64,000 nt of DNA. Origin: Chloroflexota bacterium. Its GTDB lineage: Bacteria; Chloroflexota; Anaerolineae; Aggregatilineales; Phototrophicaceae. The position numbers were made by a program, and so were the translations under genes. Of the stretch, positions 45,570 through 52,792 are shown piece after piece. The DNA is taken from contig WTGN01000077.1 of the NCBI GenBank assembly GCA_011523545.1, positions 1 through 64,000 on the forward strand, given 5' to 3'. The stretch's first letter is position 1, and each line of letters opens with the position of its first letter. Below the pieces are notes generated by a model. It was given only the letters and a program-made list of their open reading frames with translations. It was not told the origin of the DNA and made no database searches.

Positions 45570-45585
45570 CATCGCTGTGCGCTTG

Positions 45586-45658
45586 GGTGGATGAAGGGGC
45601 TCGAACCCTCAACCGCCTGAACCACAATCAGGTGCTCTGCCATTGAGCTACATCCACC
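45586..45658 (-). tRNA. tRNA-His (GTG anticodon)
   Basis: Complete cloverleaf on the minus strand: acceptor stem GTGGATG/CATCCAC, D arm GCTC/GAGC, anticodon arm CCTGATTGTGGTTCAGG with anticodon GTG, T arm around GGTTCGAGCC. A G at position -1 (45658) faces C73, the identity element of tRNA-His. The 3' CCA is not encoded. An intrinsic terminator follows. Confidence 0.95.
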
Positions 45659-45676
45659 ATGCCAACTCGTAATATA

Positions 45677-46372
45677 TCATGATTCGCGCGCCAAATCCAG
45701 GCTCTCGTTGCATTCCGCTTTCGCTTCAGCAGAAACCTTCTTGAGCAACACAATCTGAGCCAGGCTGCCTTCCATGGGCAGCGTATGCGCCTCCACCGAT
45801 AATCCCGACGCGCGGAAGCGCTCGCAAATGCCCTCCTCGTCAATCGCGCCATAGTCCTGGCCCGAAAATCGATAGAGGCCGCCGATGAACTTCTCGATGA
45901 CTCCGTTACCGGTGAGCAGGCCGTTCAATACAATGACCGCCAAACCGCCGCGCTTCAGCACACGACGAATCTCGGCGGTGGATTGCCGATCGAAGATGAA
46001 GGATGTCGGAAAACTGCAGACTAGGGCAGCGACCGAAGCCGATTCAAAAGGCAGGCGAGCCGCTTCCCCCCGCAGCAGCGCGGCGCGCAATCGATGCCGA
46101 TACAGCTTTCGCTGGGCGAGCGGCCCCATATTGCGCGACAGATCCAGACCAATCGTGCGATAGCCGGCCTTCTGCAGGTCAATCTGCAAGTCGCCCGTGC
46201 CATGCGCCAACTCAAGGACCGGGCCCGCATCCGGCGGCGGCAGAAACTGCATCACGCTCCGCTGCCAACACCGCCATTTCCCGAGCGACACCGCGCGGCT
46301 CACAAGGTCATATGTGAAGGCGCATTCGTTGTAGAGAAGCCGAAAGCCGAAACGCCAGAACGCCCTTAGCAT
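45677..46372 (-). CDS. Class I SAM-dependent methyltransferase
   Basis: 231 residues. Motif I is VLELAHGTGDLQ (about 51-62), followed by TIGLDLSRNM (acidic end of beta 2) and ALVCSFPTSFIFD (motif IV region). A post-motif helix IRRVLKRGGLAVIVL is typical of the UbiE-like group. The N-terminal hydrophobic helix may dock to membranes. Substrate unknown. It overlaps the glycerophosphodiesterase gene by seven bases. Confidence 0.8.
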   Translation of the reverse strand: MLRAFWRFGFRLLYNECAFTYDLVSRAVSLGKWRCWQRSVMQFLPPPDAGPVLELAHGTGDLQIDLQKAGYRTIGLDLSRNMGPLAQRKLYRHRLRAALLRGEAARLPFESASVAALVCSFPTSFIFDRQSTAEIRRVLKRGGLAVIVLNGLLTGNGVIEKFIGGLYRFSGQDYGAIDEEGICERFRASGLSVEAHTLPMEGSLAQIVLLKKVSAEAKAECNESLDLARES

Positions 46373-47130
46373 TTCTCGAGGGCGCCGATGATGGCCGCGG
46401 GCTCATCGGTGATGATGGCGTTGACGCCGAGGCGGCTGAGCTCAAGCGCGCGCGCCCCATCGTTGACCGTCCAGACATTGACGAAGTAGCGCTGCGCCCG
46501 CGCCCAGTTCATGTAGCCCTGGTCGACCATGTCCTGCCGCGGATGGCGCGCTTGATGCCACAATCGCTTGAGCGGCAGATAATGCGACGCCGGCATATCC
46601 GGCTGGTAGAGGAAGCCCAACATCGCCGTGGGCATCATCTGCCGCAGCCCGCCCATTAGCGCCGGATCAAATGACGAGACAATTAGGCGCTCGCTCATGC
46701 CGTGCCGCCGAACGCATTCGGCGAGCACCTTGTCGGCGCGATAGCCCCAGGCCGGCGAAGATTTGATTTCGACATTGATCAGCAGTTTGTCGCCGAAGGC
46801 ATCGAACACGTCGTCCAGCGTGGGAATTCGCTCGCCCTTGTAATCCGCGGAAAACCAGGCGCCGGCGTCCAGCTGCTTCAACTCGGCCAGCGTCAACTCG
46901 GCGACATGGCCGCGGCCGTCTGTCGTCGCGTCCACTGTAGTGTCATGGATGACGACAAGATGACCGTCCTTTGACAGCTGCACATCAAGTTCGATGCCGT
47001 CGGCGCCCTGCTGCAGCGCGCAGTCAAATGCGGCCAGCGTATTCATTGGCGCCTGGGCCAGCGCGCCGCGATGTCCAAAGACGAGCGTCTGGCCCGAATT
47101 CAGGGCTTCAGTTATGGTAGCGTACGGCAT
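46366..47130 (-). CDS. Glycerophosphodiester phosphodiesterase
   Basis: Hydrolyses glycerophosphodiesters to glycerol 3-phosphate and an alcohol. GDPD motifs: FGHRGALAQAPMNTLAAF (HR and E/N region), GADGIELDVQLSKDGHLVV (ELD metal ligands) and IHDTTVDATTDGRG. 254 residues without signal peptide, as in cytosolic UgpQ. Translationally coupled to the methyltransferase gene. Confidence 0.92.
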   Translation of the reverse strand: MPYATITEALNSGQTLVFGHRGALAQAPMNTLAAFDCALQQGADGIELDVQLSKDGHLVVIHDTTVDATTDGRGHVAELTLAELKQLDAGAWFSADYKGERIPTLDDVFDAFGDKLLINVEIKSSPAWGYRADKVLAECVRRHGMSERLIVSSFDPALMGGLRQMMPTAMLGFLYQPDMPASHYLPLKRLWHQARHPRQDMVDQGYMNWARAQRYFVNVWTVNDGARALELSRLGVNAIITDEPAAIIGALEKC

Positions 47131-47153
47131 GCTCGGCCTGCTTGATATGGCGC

Positions 47154-47480
47154 CTAGACGAGAATCTGCAGGTTGCCGCCTTCGGCGCGAACCTGAAACC
47201 AGGGCACATCGATTTCAGCCGGGCTGCGCGTCGCCTTCCCGCTGCGAATATCAAAGCGCCCGCCATGACGCGGACACTCGATTTCATAGTCGACCAGTTT
47301 GCTGGGCCGGTCTTGCAGGTCAAAGGCCAGCACGTTGCCATCATGGGTGCACAAGTCCTCAATGGCATAATAGCGCCCGCCGACATTGAAGACGGCGATC
47401 CAGCGACCTTCGACGCCGAAGACTTCTCGCTGCCCCGGCCCGAGCTCGCTGACGGAGCACAAGGTGACCCACTCTTGCAT
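47154..47480 (-). CDS. Rieske-type [2Fe-2S] ferredoxin
   Basis: 108 residues with both Rieske boxes: LCTHDGN (CxH) and ECPRHGGRFD (CxxH). Such small soluble Rieske proteins pass electrons to oxygenases or other redox partners. Often found at the end of suf clusters. I chose ATG 47480, which follows GAGGT, over ATG 47513 that overlaps sufU. Eight bases separate it from sufU. Confidence 0.9.
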   Translation of the reverse strand: MQEWVTLCSVSELGPGQREVFGVEGRWIAVFNVGGRYYAIEDLCTHDGNVLAFDLQDRPSKLVDYEIECPRHGGRFDIRSGKATRSPAEIDVPWFQVRAEGGNLQILV

Positions 47481-47488
47481 TTCTGACC

Positions 47489-47893
47489 TCAGAGATTCTC
47501 GAACTCGATCCATTGCTCAGCGCCCGCCCCATCATATGCGCCGATGATCAGCACCTTCAGCGGCAGCAGCGCGCACTTTACGCGGTTGATGCTCAAGCGC
47601 AATCCGATATTCTCCAGCAGCTGCTGCTTGTCGATCGTCCGCGCTTCCGCGAGAGTCATGCCAATCAGTTCCTCGCCAAACATGGAGGCCGATGCCTGGC
47701 TGATCGCGCAGCCTTCACCATCCCAGCCGACCGCGGTGATTGTGCCGTCTCCGTCCAGGCGCAATGTCAGGCGCAGGACATCGCCGCAAAGGGGGTTGGA
47801 TTCTTCGTGATCGAAGTCGTTGGGCTTGAGCAAACCCCAATTGCGCCGGTTGCGCGCGTGATCCAGGATTAGCTCACGATACATATCTTCCAT
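47489..47893 (-). CDS. sufU: SufU-type Fe-S assembly scaffold/sulfur acceptor
   Basis: 134 residues with the three Cys motifs NPLCGDVLRL, GEGCAISQASASMF and RVKCALLPLK. The spacing between Cys 2 and 3 is the long type of SufU, whose zinc-bound form takes persulfide from SufS and hands it to SufBCD. No SufS is adjacent; the nearest desulfurase is at 24.3 kb. It lies 136 bases after sufD on the same strand. Confidence 0.94.
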   Translation of the reverse strand: MEDMYRELILDHARNRRNWGLLKPNDFDHEESNPLCGDVLRLTLRLDGDGTITAVGWDGEGCAISQASASMFGEELIGMTLAEARTIDKQQLLENIGLRLSINRVKCALLPLKVLIIGAYDGAGAEQWIEFENL

Positions 47894-48029
47894 GGCCGGC
47901 CCCGCTCACAATCCCAATTGCGCGCGTTCACCTTGCGCCTGCTATTATAGCCTCTCCGCCGGGAATATGCGCGAAAGCTGAATGGATGCCGAGCCCGCAG
48001 CGCTTACGACTTACCCACTGACGACCCGG

Positions 48030-49364
48030 CTAACCGATGATTTTGGCTTCGATTTCATCCATCAGGCGCTGACGAACGCGTTCAAACGGGACGCGCTGAA
48101 GCAATTCATCAAAGAAGCCTTCGATGATCATCAACTGCGCTTGCGGGCGCGTGATGCCGCGGCTCATCAAGTAGTAGATGGGTTCCTCCTCAAGCGTGCC
48201 GAAGGTGGCGGCATGCGAGCAGGCGACATCGTCGGCTTCGATCTCGAGGCCGGGAATGCTGTCCATGCGCGCCTCGTCGCTCAGCAAGAGATTGCGGCAG
48301 ACCTGATAGCCGTCGATCCGCTGCATTTGCGGCAGGGACTTGATCATGCCCTGCCAGAGCGTCCTCGCGTCATCGCGCGCCGCGCCTTTGAACAGCAGAT
48401 CCGTGTTTGTCAGCGGGGCGTTGTGGTTCTGCTGTGTATCGAGGTCGAAAAACTGCCCACTGTCGGCGAAGAAAAAACCGCTGACACGGGCGTTTGCGCC
48501 GGCGCCGACCGCGTCAACCTCAATGAAGGCCTTCGTGAGGCGGCTGCCCATCACGCCGTTCACCCAGTCCAGTTGGGCGTCGCGGCCGACAACCCCGCGC
48601 TGGTGGCTGAATTCGAAGGTCTCGCGATTCCAATCTTGCAGCGAGACGTAGCGCAAGTTCCCGCCGGCGCCGACGATCAATTCTGTCGCGCCGATATATG
48701 CTGAATGTTCGCTGTCTTCAGCCGACGCATACTCAACTTGCATCGTCGCCTGGGCATTGTCTTCCAGGACGACCAAGACATGCCCCATGGCGGTTCCGGC
48801 GGCGCTGTTGTAGCAAACCACATGCAGCGGCAGGTCCGCTATTGTATTGCGCGGCACATAAACGAATGCGCCGTAATTCCATAGCGCGGCATGCAAGGCG
48901 GCGAATTTGCCATCGCTTGCCCGGACCGCCTGCGTCATCAGGCGCTCTTTCACCAGCGCTTCATGATCGCGCAGAGCCGTGCGCAGATCGGTGAAGACGA
49001 CGCCTTGCGCCGCCAGCGAATCGGCGAATTCCGACCGGACGAGCTTGCCGTTGACAAATACGAGCAGCCCGCCCTGCGCATCGCCGGTCAGGGGCGCCAG
49101 ATTCTTGGCCGGCACGAGGGCCGATGTGGCGCCGTTGGGCTGGATGATGCGTTCCGCTTCCGCCCAGCGAATGTGACGATAATCAGTCCGCCGCCATTCT
49201 TCCTCGAGATATGGCATCGGCGTACGCTGATAAATCTCCCAAGCCTCCATCCGCCGCGCGCGCAGCCAAGCCGGCTCGTCATGCGCGTCGCTCAAGTTCT
49301 GAACGTCAGCCGAGCTGTAACGCGGCGCTTGCGGAAGCGCGGATCGCCTTCGTATTACTGCCAC
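48030..49364 (-). CDS. sufD: Fe-S assembly protein SufD
   Basis: Part of the SufBC2D scaffold. The beta-helix core shows the family motif TDLLFKGAARDDARTLWQG, VSGFFFADSGQFFDLDTQQ, and C-terminal NLLLSDEARMDSIPGLEIEADDV then MSRGITRPQAQLMIIEGF. 444 residues; start is GTG at 49364, preceded by AAAGGAGA. It is separated from sufB by 243 bases that contain a palindromic element. Confidence 0.94.
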   Translation of the reverse strand: MAVIRRRSALPQAPRYSSADVQNLSDAHDEPAWLRARRMEAWEIYQRTPMPYLEEEWRRTDYRHIRWAEAERIIQPNGATSALVPAKNLAPLTGDAQGGLLVFVNGKLVRSEFADSLAAQGVVFTDLRTALRDHEALVKERLMTQAVRASDGKFAALHAALWNYGAFVYVPRNTIADLPLHVVCYNSAAGTAMGHVLVVLEDNAQATMQVEYASAEDSEHSAYIGATELIVGAGGNLRYVSLQDWNRETFEFSHQRGVVGRDAQLDWVNGVMGSRLTKAFIEVDAVGAGANARVSGFFFADSGQFFDLDTQQNHNAPLTNTDLLFKGAARDDARTLWQGMIKSLPQMQRIDGYQVCRNLLLSDEARMDSIPGLEIEADDVACSHAATFGTLEEEPIYYLMSRGITRPQAQLMIIEGFFDELLQRVPFERVRQRLMDEIEAKIIG

Positions 49365-49607
49365 CGGTGTTCTCCTTTGAATCTTCAGATATAGGGCGCG
49401 GACGACTTGCCGTTGTGCGATGTCGCATGGTCACAAGTCCGTCGCCAATGTTTCGGTCAGCCTGCCAAGTGTATCCTGCTGAGATTTCGAAACTTGTAGG
49501 GGCGACTTATCAAGTCGCCCGCAATCACATTCGGTCAGTGAGTCGGGCGCCCAGGTTGGACGCCCCTACAGACTCCGAAAATTGAGGGCAAAATGCAGGG
49601 CAGGCGC
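49365..49607. other. sufB-sufD intergenic region with inserted palindromic element
   Basis: Over 240 bases in an otherwise tight cluster. It holds the element at 49495-49570 and the ribosome site of sufD. The rest, about 160 bases, contains no ORF I can support. Confidence 0.5.
49495..49570. repeat. 76-bp palindromic MITE-like intergenic element
   Basis: Perfect 10-bp terminal inverted repeats (TGTAGGGGCG ... CGCCCCTACA). Inside is a 9-bp perfect hairpin with 3-base loop (GGGCGACTT/AAGTCGCCC, 49500-49520). No coding capacity and no clear target-site duplication. The ends match the tails of the 26-base repeats at 8430 and 28582. Confidence 0.75.
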
Positions 49608-51056
49608 CTAGCCGATTGAACCTTCGAGCTGAATCTGAATCAGCCGATTCAACTCCAGCGCGTATTCCATCGGCAGTTCTTTCACCAATGGTTCCAGAAA
49701 GCCATTCACGATCATGGCGTTGGCTTCGTCTTCGCTGATGCCGCGGCTCATCAGATAGAAGAGCTGATCTTCGCCGACGCGGCTCACCGACGCTTCATGC
49801 CCCATCGTGACATCCTTGGCGTCGATCTCAATGGTGGGATAGGTATCCGACCGGCTGTCGTCATCGAGAAGCAGCGCGTCGCAGACGACATTGCTCTTGC
49901 TGCTGCGCGCCGCCTGGTCGATCTTGAGCAAGCCGCGATAACTCGCTCGGCCGCCATTCTTGCTGATCGATTTGCTGATGATTTGGCTGGTCGTGTTGGG
50001 CGCCAAATGCGTGATCTTGGCGCCGGCGTCCTGATGTTGGCCATCGCCGGCGAAGGCGATCGAAAGCACCTCGCCATGCGCCCCTTCGCCGCGCAGAATC
50101 ACCGCGGGATATTTCATCGTCAAACGGCTGCCCAGGTTGCCATCGACCCATTCCATCGTCGCGCCTTCTTCGGCGACGGCCCGTTTGGTCACCAGGTTGT
50201 AGACGTTGTTGGACCAATTCTGGATGGTGGTATAGCGGCAGCGGCCGCCCTTCTTCACAATGATCTCGACAACGGCGCTATGCAAGCTGTCGGAACTGTA
50301 AATCGGCGCCGTGCAGCCTTCGACGTAATGCACGTAAGCGCCTTCATCGACGATGATCAAGGTGCGCTCGAACTGGCCCATGTTCTGCGTATTTATGCGG
50401 AAATAAGCCTGCAGCGGCATTTCCACATGCACGCCGGGCGGGACGTAGATGAAGCTGCCGCCCGACCAGACTGAGGTGTTCAAGGCGGCGAACTTGTTGT
50501 CGTTCGAGGGAATCACCGTGCCGAAATATTCCTCAATGATCTCGGGATGCTCGCGCAAGCCCGAATCCATATCGAGGAATATCACGCCCTGCTCTTCCAG
50601 ATTATCCTGGATCTTGTGATAGACGGATTCGCTATCGTACTGCGCCGACACGCCGTGCAGGAACTTCTGCTCCGCCTCGGGGATGCCCAATTTGTCGAAG
50701 GTGTCCTTGATTTCCTGCGGCACCTCGTCCCAATCATCCTCTGTTTTGTCGGTTGCGCGCACGTAGTAGTAGATGTCGTCGTAGTCGATTTGATTCAGAT
50801 CGCCCCCCCATTGGGGCGTCGGCTTGTCCATGAAGATATGGTAAGCCTCGACGCGACGCTCCATCATCCAGCGCGGCTCGTCTTTCATCGCGCTGATTTG
50901 GCGCACGATGTCTTCATTGATTCCCTTTTGGCTCTTGAAGGTGTATTCCACATCATCATCGTGGAAGCCGTATTTCTCGGCGTAGCTTAAGCCGACATCC
51001 TTCAAGGCCTCTTCTTCCTGTGTGAGCTGCTTTTCGCTCTGGATCATTTCTGCCAT
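49608..51056 (-). CDS. sufB: Fe-S assembly protein SufB
   Basis: Main scaffold subunit where Fe-S clusters are built. 482 residues with [20 protein letters not shown], the conserved [20 protein letters not shown] and the C-terminal conserved [18 protein letters not shown]. The Cys of EGCTAP and the CD motif in [17 protein letters not shown] are present. It lies 25 bases after a small membrane-protein gene, which itself follows sufC by 21 bases. Confidence 0.97.
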   Translation of the reverse strand: MAEMIQSEKQLTQEEEALKDVGLSYAEKYGFHDDDVEYTFKSQKGINEDIVRQISAMKDEPRWMMERRVEAYHIFMDKPTPQWGGDLNQIDYDDIYYYVRATDKTEDDWDEVPQEIKDTFDKLGIPEAEQKFLHGVSAQYDSESVYHKIQDNLEEQGVIFLDMDSGLREHPEIIEEYFGTVIPSNDNKFAALNTSVWSGGSFIYVPPGVHVEMPLQAYFRINTQNMGQFERTLIIVDEGAYVHYVEGCTAPIYSSDSLHSAVVEIIVKKGGRCRYTTIQNWSNNVYNLVTKRAVAEEGATMEWVDGNLGSRLTMKYPAVILRGEGAHGEVLSIAFAGDGQHQDAGAKITHLAPNTTSQIISKSISKNGGRASYRGLLKIDQAARSSKSNVVCDALLLDDDSRSDTYPTIEIDAKDVTMGHEASVSRVGEDQLFYLMSRGISEDEANAMIVNGFLEPLVKELPMEYALELNRLIQIQLEGSIG

Positions 51057-51081
51057 GTCTCTGTCCCCCGGAATCGGCTAT

Positions 51082-51303
51082 TTACTGCGTCATGTGGACA
51101 ACCAAGGCGGCCAAGGCCAGTTGTGTGCTGAGGAGGAAGCCAATCACCGCAAGTTGTGTCGCTATTAGCCACTTGATGTGACGTGTTTCCATTTGCGACA
51201 GGTCATCCTTTGTCGCAAGATGTTCGCGCTCGGCTTCGAGCGTCGCAATACGCGTTTCATGCGCGATAGCCACCTGGCTTTCAATGTTCGCTTCGCTCGC
51301 CAT
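51082..51303 (-). CDS. Small coiled-coil membrane protein between sufC and sufB
   Basis: 73 residues: residues 1-42 form a charged helix or coiled coil (ETRIATLEAEREHLATKDDL), then one transmembrane helix (about 46-70). Resembles DUF1640-like or hemolysin-XhlA-like stubs but no family can be claimed. It is packed between sufC and sufB in the same direction, so it is co-transcribed. This is unusual for suf operons. Confidence 0.6.
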   Translation of the reverse strand: MASEANIESQVAIAHETRIATLEAEREHLATKDDLSQMETRHIKWLIATQLAVIGFLLSTQLALAALVVHMTQ

Positions 51304-51324
51304 GTATTCGTCCTAGAATCCATG

Positions 51325-52116
51325 TTAAGCGTGGAGCTGCAGCAAGGCCTCATGCTTTTCGCGTATCCACTCGTAGCCTTTGTCCTCAAGTTCCAGCGCC
51401 AACTCCGGGCCGCCGCTCTCGACGATGCGCCCGCCATAAAGCACATGCACAAAGTCGGGCTTGATGTAATTCAGCATGCGCTGATAGTGAGTGATCACCA
51501 GCGCGCCCATATTCGGCCCGGTCAAGGCATTCACCCCGTCGGCCACGATGCGCAGCGCGTCAATATCCAGGCCGGAATCGGTCTCGTCCAGCACGGCGAT
51601 CCGCGGCTCCAGCACCGCCATCTGCAAGACTTCGGCCCGTTTCTTCTCGCCGCCGCTGAAACCTTCATTCAAATAACGGCCGGCAAAGGAATGATCGATA
51701 TGCAGTTGGGTCATCTTCCCGCGCATGAGACGCGCAAACTTGGGGATCGGAATGCCTTTGCTTTCGGGATCTTTCGCCTTGAGGCGCGCGTTGATTGCGT
51801 GGCGCAAGAAGTTGGCAAGCGTGACGCCGGGGATAGCAACCGGATACTGAAAAGCAAGAAACAGGCCGGCGCGGCTGCGCTCGTCAGGTTCCATATCCAG
51901 CACGTCCTCGCCATCCAACAGCACCTCGCCTTCATGCACTTCATAAGCTGGATTGCCCATCAGCACATTCGCCAGCGTGCTCTTGCCGGAAGCATTCGGA
52001 CCCATCAACGCGTGAATCTCGCCCTGCTTGACCGTCAAGTCTATGCCGCGCAGAATCATGTCTTCGTCGCCATCCACACTCGCGTGCAGATTACGTATCT
52101 CCAAAGTAGCGGTCAT
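51325..52116 (-). CDS. sufC: Fe-S assembly ATPase SufC
   Basis: ABC-type ATPase that works with SufB and SufD. Walker A GPNASGKSTLANVLMG, signature SGGEKKRAEVLQMA and Walker B IAVLDETDSGLDIDAL are intact. 263 residues. First gene of the suf cluster, downstream of a strong promoter and a palindrome. Confidence 0.97.
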   Translation of the reverse strand: MTATLEIRNLHASVDGDEDMILRGIDLTVKQGEIHALMGPNASGKSTLANVLMGNPAYEVHEGEVLLDGEDVLDMEPDERSRAGLFLAFQYPVAIPGVTLANFLRHAINARLKAKDPESKGIPIPKFARLMRGKMTQLHIDHSFAGRYLNEGFSGGEKKRAEVLQMAVLEPRIAVLDETDSGLDIDALRIVADGVNALTGPNMGALVITHYQRMLNYIKPDFVHVLYGGRIVESGGPELALELEDKGYEWIREKHEALLQLHA

Positions 52117-52148
52117 TCGAAGCGGGTCTCCTCTCCTATCGATTTAAT

Positions 52149-52175
52149 GTCGGTTAAACTTACTTTGTAACCGAC
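52149..52175. promoter_or_regulatory. Palindromic candidate operator or leader hairpin of the suf operon
   Basis: GTCGGTTA-N11-TAACCGAC, a perfect 8-bp inverted repeat. It begins about nine bases after the predicted transcription start of sufC. It could be an operator for an Fe-S-responsive repressor or an RNA hairpin in the leader. The regulator is not in the window. Confidence 0.55.
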
Positions 52176-52189
52176 TCAAATTCACTGGC

Positions 52190-52218
52190 AGTATAACAGC
52201 CCCCCATACCCTTGTCAA
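52190..52218 (-). promoter_or_regulatory. Strong sigma-70 promoter of the suf operon
   Basis: On the minus strand: consensus -35 TTGACA (52218-52213), 17-base spacer and -10 TATACT (52195-52190). Confidence 0.75.
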
Positions 52219-52336
52219 CAGCGGCGGCGGTCAAATGATCACGCGGGCGTTGATGGTGAAATAATGAGGGACGTGTACAAGCAAGCCTGGCATAGCAATA
52301 CAAGAATAACGTCAGAAACGCCAGCAATTAAGCAAA

Positions 52337-52365
52337 TTGACAGAGCCAATTCGCTGTACTATGCT
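52337..52365 (+). promoter_or_regulatory. Promoter of DUF59/SufT-like gene
   Basis: Consensus -35 TTGACA (52337-52342), 17-base spacer and -10 TATGCT (52360-52365). Confidence 0.65.
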
Positions 52366-52484
52366 TAATCAACCGTCAGCGCGCTTGCTGCGGCCTTCGT
52401 CGATTTGCGCGGCGGAGCACGCAGGCTCAGGCGCGGCGCCAATAGGGAGTTATGGGGAATACGGACGTGACAGAGGACAAGCAA

Positions 52485-52781
52485 ATGGACGACAAGCAGG
52501 CCGGCTTATACGATGCGATGCGGGCCGTGATCGACCCGGAAATCGGCATGAATATCATTGAGCTGGGCTTGGTACGCGGCGTTGAGGTCGGGGAAGAAAG
52601 CGCCCATGTCAATATGATCATGACGACGCCCTTCTGCCCTTACGCGCCGCAGCTTCTCGAGCAGACCCGCCGCACCGCGCAGGATTTCCTGGGGCTGCCG
52701 ACGACCATCGAAATGGGCATGGAAATGTGGGATCCCAGCATGATGGAAGAGGGCGCCGCCAGTGATTGGGGCTTGTTCTAA
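52485..52781 (+). CDS. DUF59/MIP18-family Fe-S maturation protein (SufT-like)
   Basis: 98 residues. The MIP18 motifs are AMRAVIDPEIGMNIIELGLV (DPE..NIVDLGLV in the family) and MTTPFCPYAPQLLEQ with the reactive Cys. Members such as SufT and PaaD/CIA2 help deliver Fe-S clusters. I chose ATG 52485, which follows GAGG at good distance, over ATG 52452. It is transcribed divergently from sufC. Confidence 0.88.
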   Translation: MDDKQAGLYDAMRAVIDPEIGMNIIELGLVRGVEVGEESAHVNMIMTTPFCPYAPQLLEQTRRTAQDFLGLPTTIEMGMEMWDPSMMEEGAASDWGLF

Positions 52782-52792
52782 GGGCCGGGGCG

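Larger units (their letters stand above)
52117..52484. other. Divergent regulatory region between sufC and the DUF59 gene
   Basis: About 370 bases without a gene. It contains a sigma-70-type promoter for each direction (52190-52218 minus, 52337-52365 plus) and an 8-bp palindrome in the sufC leader (52149-52175). Confidence 0.6.
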
